In this document: piece after piece, positions 60,328-64,000 of the stretch | Numbering within the stretch: position 1 is the first letter of the stretch | Layout of the letters: each line of letters begins with the position of its first letter | DNA from: Pseudomonas sp. FP2335 | GTDB taxonomy: Bacteria > Pseudomonadota > Gammaproteobacteria > Pseudomonadales > Pseudomonadaceae | Length of the DNA: 64,000 nt | Direction: 5' to 3' | NCBI RefSeq assembly: GCF_030687535.1 | Contig: NZ_CP117437.1 | Coordinates: 3,121,501-3,185,500, forward strand | The notes under the pieces: model-generated | What the model was told of the DNA's origin: nothing | Database searches by the model: none | Seen by the model: only the letters and a program-made list of their open reading frames with translations | Program-made: the position numbers and the translations under genes

Positions 60328-60417
60328 TTGATAATGATCAATAAAGCGTGACGTACCGCCGGGTGGACCACCTGTCAGGCCACCGGATGCGGGTATGCGT
60401 TGTTTGACAAAGATCAA
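60328..60417. promoter_or_regulatory. Two ANR/FNR-like boxes between adh and usp
   Basis: TTGATAATGATCAA (60328-60341) lies 60 bases before the dehydrogenase ATG (minus); TTGACAAAGATCAA (60404-60417) lies about 70 bases before the Usp ATG (plus). Each divergent gene thus has its own box. Confidence 0.7.
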
Positions 60418-60485
60418 GCACCCGGATCGCGCCAGGCGCAGCCTGTTGGCATCGACTCGACACACCTTGCCAAGGGAGCTTCGCC

Positions 60486-61412
60486 ATGTCCGGACAACCG
60501 CGTTTCATGCTGATCATCTCACCGCTGATGGAACACAGCCCCGCCTTGGATCGGGCCGCGGCACTCGCCAAGGCGTCGGATGCGGCCCTGCATATTGTGG
60601 CTTTCGACTACCTTGACGGGCTGGCGACAGCCGGTATGGTCAACGAGCAGGCACTGGAACAGATGCGCATCGGCTACGTCGAACGTCATCGCCAATGGTT
60701 GGAAGACCAGGCACGGCCACTGCGCAACATCGGTATCCCCGTCACCACCGAGGTGGTCTGGGTGGAACGAGCGCTGCAGGAAATTCTCACTCATCTGAGG
60801 GAGCAGCCCATGGCGGTGCTGATCAAGGCCTTGGTCCCGGAGCCGTTCATGTCGCGCCTGATGTTCACGCCGCTGGACATCCACTTGTTACGCGAATGCC
60901 CGGTGCCGCTGCATTTTGTCAGCCACGCCAAGCATGCCCTGCCGCGCAAGATCCTCGCCGCTGTGGACCCGTTTCACCGCGACGGCCAATACGCCGACCT
61001 CAACGACAGAATCCTGCACGAAGCGGTGAAACTGGCCAGCGCCTGCGATGCTGAGCTGGATGTGCTCTACGCCCATGACCTGTCATCGAGCAGCGCCAAT
61101 GAACTCGGCATCGATAAGGCCATGGCGTTTTTCTCCTCAGGTGCCGCCAAGTCACTGTTGGATGCCCAGGCCGATGCTTTACGCACGCTGGCCGAACGCA
61201 ACGGGATTCCAGAAGAACGCCGGCACCTGGTCATGGGCAACCCGGCCAAGGTGCTCTGCAACTACGCCGCCAGCTACGACATCGACATGGTGGTCATGGG
61301 TCGGGTTGGCCACCGGGGTATCAGCCAGTTGATCGGCAGCACGGTGGAACGGGTGTTGTACAAAATGCCGTGCAGCGTATGGGTAGTTTCACCGCAACCC
61401 CTGTCGGACTGA
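60486..61412 (+). CDS. Universal stress protein, two UspA domains
   Basis: 308 residues. Domain 1 about 1-150, domain 2 from about 155 with the VVMGRVGHRGISQLIGSTVE motif near the end, which binds ATP in many Usp proteins. Paralog of the protein at 53448-54365. AGGGAG lies ahead of the ATG. Confidence 0.85.
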   Translation: MSGQPRFMLIISPLMEHSPALDRAAALAKASDAALHIVAFDYLDGLATAGMVNEQALEQMRIGYVERHRQWLEDQARPLRNIGIPVTTEVVWVERALQEILTHLREQPMAVLIKALVPEPFMSRLMFTPLDIHLLRECPVPLHFVSHAKHALPRKILAAVDPFHRDGQYADLNDRILHEAVKLASACDAELDVLYAHDLSSSSANELGIDKAMAFFSSGAAKSLLDAQADALRTLAERNGIPEERRHLVMGNPAKVLCNYAASYDIDMVVMGRVGHRGISQLIGSTVERVLYKMPCSVWVVSPQPLSD

Positions 61413-61427
61413 ACATCCAGGCCCCTA

Positions 61428-61979
61428 CTAAGAGCGCTCACGCCCACCCAGCATGCGGTCCAGGGTGTTGTCCCGCACCCAATAGTGATGCAGCAACCCT
61501 GCCGCCGCGTGCAGGCCGATCAGCCAATAACCCGCACTGCCAAGCCATTCGTGCCACCCCTTGAGCTGCTTGGCCAGGTCGGGGTCGACCGCCACCAGCG
61601 CCGGCAGATGAAAGCCGAAGTACGGAAAGGCTTTGTCGCCGGCGGCGAGCATCAGCCAGGCCAGCACCGGGGTGACGATCATCAACATATACAGGGCCAG
61701 GTGCATCAGGTGCGCGAGTGCGGTCTGCCACGCCGGCGGTGTCGGCGTGATCGGCGGGCGCGGCGACAGGCGTGCGAGCAGGCGACCCCATACCAAGACG
61801 AAGATGCTCGCGCCAAACACCCCGTGCAATCCCATGAACAGGCTTCGCACCTCGCTGCCTCGGGGCAGCAAGCCCTTGATTTCAACGCAGGCATAGACAC
61901 CGACAAACAACACCAGCATCAGCCAGTGCAAAGTGATCGACAGTTTTCCATAACGGGTGACAGCGGTGTCGCGGGTCAT
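61428..61979 (-). CDS. Cytochrome b561 family protein
   Basis: 183 residues from ATG 61979 (GAGG site). Four membrane spans with heme-ligand candidates in SITLHWLM, FMGLHGVFG, LMHLALYM and GLHAAAGLLHHYW. Inner-membrane electron carrier, di-heme type. It converges with the Usp gene, 15 bases apart. Confidence 0.85.
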   Translation of the reverse strand: MTRDTAVTRYGKLSITLHWLMLVLFVGVYACVEIKGLLPRGSEVRSLFMGLHGVFGASIFVLVWGRLLARLSPRPPITPTPPAWQTALAHLMHLALYMLMIVTPVLAWLMLAAGDKAFPYFGFHLPALVAVDPDLAKQLKGWHEWLGSAGYWLIGLHAAAGLLHHYWVRDNTLDRMLGGRERS

Positions 61980-62214
61980 AATAGCCTCGTGATGATCGTA
62001 AGCGACGGCCGATTCGTTCGGCAGTCTCGAGTCGGTTGCCACCCTGCTCTGATAGTCTTAAGACAATCTGAAGATCGACGGTTACGTCGGTTTTTTTTAC
62101 CTTCAGCCTTGGTTAAGAAATGGCCCGGATACTCCACGCGCCGCCTCCCTTGGGAGCGGCGTTACGCCCATGGCCGGTGGGCGTGAACAACAATCCCGAC
62201 TCAAAGGAGTCCGT

Positions 62215-62877
62215 GTGCGTCTATTACTGATCGAGGATGATGTGGCCCTCGGCGAGGGCGTTCAGCAGGCGCTGGGGCGCGAAGGCTATACCGTCGACTG
62301 GCTCAAGGATGGCGCCAGCGCGCTGCACGCCTTGCTCAGTGAAACCTTTGACCTGGCGGTACTCGATCTCGGCCTGCCGCGCATGGACGGTCTCGACGTA
62401 TTACGCCGCCTGCGTGACAGCGGTTCAAACCTGCCGGTGCTGATTCTCACCGCCCGTGATGCCACCGAAGACCGCATCGCAGGGCTGGACGCCGGCGCCG
62501 ACGACTACCTGATCAAGCCCTTCGACCTCGCCGAACTCAAGGCCCGCCTGCGCGCCTTGCTGCGACGCAGTGCAGGGCGCGCGCAGATGCTGATCGAACA
62601 CGCCGGTATCAGCCTCAACCCCGGCACCCAGCAGGTCAGCTACCTCGGCCAGCCGGTGGTGCTCACGCCCAAGGAGTATCAACTGCTGCACGAGCTGCTG
62701 TCGCCACCGGGCCGGGTCATGACCCGCGATCAACTGACACAGCTGCTCTACGGCTGGAACGAGGAAGCCGAAAGCAACACCCTGGAGGTGCACATCTACC
62801 ACCTGCGCAAGAAATTTTGCGCCGACCTGATCCGTACCATTCGCGGCGTAGGCTACCTGGTGGAGGAGCGCCCATGA
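62215..62877 (+). CDS. OmpR-family response regulator
   Basis: 220 residues from GTG 62215, with AAAGGAG ahead. Receiver domain with acidic IEDD, phospho-acceptor Asp in LDLGLP (about 51), Thr in LTAR and Lys in IKPFD. Winged-helix output (about 125-220) ends RKKFCADLIRTIRGVGYLVE. TctD/QseB-like. Its stop overlaps the kinase start. Confidence 0.9.
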   Translation: MRLLLIEDDVALGEGVQQALGREGYTVDWLKDGASALHALLSETFDLAVLDLGLPRMDGLDVLRRLRDSGSNLPVLILTARDATEDRIAGLDAGADDYLIKPFDLAELKARLRALLRRSAGRAQMLIEHAGISLNPGTQQVSYLGQPVVLTPKEYQLLHELLSPPGRVMTRDQLTQLLYGWNEEAESNTLEVHIYHLRKKFCADLIRTIRGVGYLVEERP

Positions 62878-64000
62878 GCTCGATCCGCCGCCGTAGCCTG
62901 ACCCTGGTCATCGGCCTGATGCTTGCCGGCCTGGCAGTGCTCAGCCTTTTCAGCCTGCACGACAGCAACCACGAAATCGCCGAGGTCTACGACGCGCAAT
63001 TGGCGCAGAACGCGCGCCTGCTGCAAGGCGTCATGCGCATGCCGTTGGCCGGGCAGGAACGCGCCAACCTGTATCAAGCCTTCAACTCGGCGCTGGCTGA
63101 AGCCGTGCCTCGGGGTGATGGCCATCGCTACGAAAGAAAGATCGCCTTTGAGGTGTGGAGCCCCCAAGGCGAAGTCCTGGTGCGCACCGCCAGCGCACCT
63201 TCCTTCTCCACGCCACCCGCCCAGCCCGGCTTCAGTGATGCGCTAGACCTGAACAAGCACCACTGGCGGTCCTTCCTCCTGGAGGATAAACAGAACGGTT
63301 TGCGCATCTGGGCGGGCGAACGCTATGACGTGCGTGCGGAACTGGTCAGTCGCATCGTCCGCCATACGTTGTGGCTGAACCTGATCGGCAGCCTGGTGCT
63401 TGCCACAATGATCTGGTTCGCCATCGGCTGGGGCCTCAAACCCCTGGCCAACATGGCCGCGACCCTGCGCGCGCGGCACAGTGGCGCCCTTGAACCGCTG
63501 CAACTGACGCCGCTGCCCAGCGAGCTGGAGCCGATGCAGACCGCACTCAACCGCATGCTCGCGCAGATCCAGGAGGTGTTGGGGCGTGAACGGCGCTTCA
63601 TTGCCGATGCCGCCCACGAAATGCGCACGCCCCTGGCGGTACTGCGGGTTCACGCGCAAAACCTGCTGGAGGCCGGCACCGAACAGGAGCGCCACGAGTC
63701 ACTCGAATTTCTGATCGCCGGCGTCGATCGTACCAGCCGCCTGGTCAGTCAATTGCTGACCATGGCCCGACTCGAACCCCAGGCCACCGCGCCCGCCTAC
63801 AAACCCATCGACCTCGGCGAAACCGTCCGCAACAGCCTGGTGCAGCTCACGCCATGGTTGCTGAGCAGGCACCTGGAACTGGCTTTTGACGTCAGCGACC
63901 ACCCCTTCAACACCCTCTCCGATCCCATCGCCATCGATATCGCCCTGAACAACCTGATTAGCAACGCTGCCAACTTCTCCCCGGAACATGGCGTGATCAC
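62874..64000 (+). CDS. Sensor histidine kinase (3' end outside window)
   Basis: At least 375 residues; no stop before the edge. N-terminal membrane span (about 10-27), periplasmic sensor domain to about 160, second span (about 168-188), HAMP-like linker, H-box FIADAAHEMRTPLAVLR (about 245) and the start of the ATPase domain (NNLISNAANFS). The TctE/QseC type matches its regulator, with which it overlaps by ATGA. Confidence 0.9.
   Translation, partial: MSSIRRRSLTLVIGLMLAGLAVLSLFSLHDSNHEIAEVYDAQLAQNARLLQGVMRMPLAGQERANLYQAFNSALAEAVPRGDGHRYERKIAFEVWSPQGEVLVRTASAPSFSTPPAQPGFSDALDLNKHHWRSFLLEDKQNGLRIWAGERYDVRAELVSRIVRHTLWLNLIGSLVLATMIWFAIGWGLKPLANMAATLRARHSGALEPLQLTPLPSELEPMQTALNRMLAQIQEVLGRERRFIADAAHEMRTPLAVLRVHAQNLLEAGTEQERHESLEFLIAGVDRTSRLVSQLLTMARLEPQATAPAYKPIDLGETVRNSLVQLTPWLLSRHLELAFDVSDHPFNTLSDPIAIDIALNNLISNAANFSPEHGVI

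Noticed and set aside
59233..60351. 372-codon plus-strand frame
   Set aside because: Antisense to the alcohol dehydrogenase; low-complexity His/Arg-rich composition and no domain.

Overview
The window comes from a Pseudomonas of the fluorescens type. Evidence is the high GC content, several families largely confined to Pseudomonas (DUF2388, DUF1654), ANR-type regulation, and a typical Pseudomonas lambdoid prophage. Bases 1 to about 37,530 are most of one lambdoid prophage; its left end lies outside the window. From 37.8 kb onward the sequence is host chromosome, beginning with a short stretch of older phage debris.

Prophage, left arm (1-15.9 kb, mostly minus strand). Reading leftwards from 15.9 kb: a Rha-type regulator, an O-like replication initiator carrying five 16-bp iterons inside its gene, a probable helicase loader, DUF1367, NinG, a gene in the position of the Q antiterminator, a tail-tip fragment, two small membrane proteins in the lysis position, a metallopeptidase, small and large terminase, DUF4055 portal, Mu-F/SPP1-gp7-like head protein, a scaffold-like protein and a P22-type coat protein cut by the window start. 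Foreign single-gene cassettes interrupt this operon, notably a plus-strand lipoprotein gene at 7.6 kb beside a nonsense-truncated phage gene fragment.

Immunity region (15.9-22 kb). A LexA/CI-type repressor (plus) and a Cro/YdaS-like plus YdaT-like pair (minus) diverge from an operator region with three 16-bp palindromes spaced exactly 24 bp apart. Two more copies of the palindrome lie 5 kb away, overlapping a strong rightward promoter, as in lambda OR and OL. Between them, and co-oriented with the repressor as lambda rexAB is, sit a small membrane protein, an AAA ATPase-TOPRIM (OLD-like) protein and a D12-class adenine methyltransferase. This is the best candidate for a lysogen-expressed defence module.

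Prophage, right arm (22-37.5 kb, plus strand). Early genes: a possible N-like basic peptide, a SAM-dependent methyltransferase, a tRNA/tmRNA-like RNA element, many small proteins, a coiled-coil protein, RecT and a YqaJ/lambda-Exo-like nuclease, a YejK-like nucleoid protein, a C5-cytosine methyltransferase, an ASCH-like protein, DUF4224 and a tyrosine integrase. Three small minus-strand membrane-protein genes are inserted in this operon. The right attachment site is the 3' half of tRNA-Leu(TAA) at 37,473-37,530.

Host region 1 (37.8-52.6 kb): a helix-hairpin-helix protein, an exported protein, phage remnants, a dimethylformamidase-beta-like enzyme with an MHS transporter, an MFS/AraC divergent pair, an SDR with an EamA transporter, a LysR regulator, a DUF1656-HlyD-FUSC efflux operon with a divergent AraC regulator, and a small membrane protein paralogous to the one beside the prophage repressor.

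Host region 2 (52.7-61.4 kb) looks like an oxygen-limitation regulon: a GNAT protein, two tandem-domain universal stress proteins, an MgtC/DUF4010 membrane protein, an APC antiporter, Hsp20, an FNR/ANR paralog with all four cluster cysteines, and a zinc alcohol dehydrogenase. Six ANR/FNR-like boxes lie in its intergenic spaces. The window ends with a cytochrome b561 and an OmpR-type two-component system whose kinase runs off the edge.
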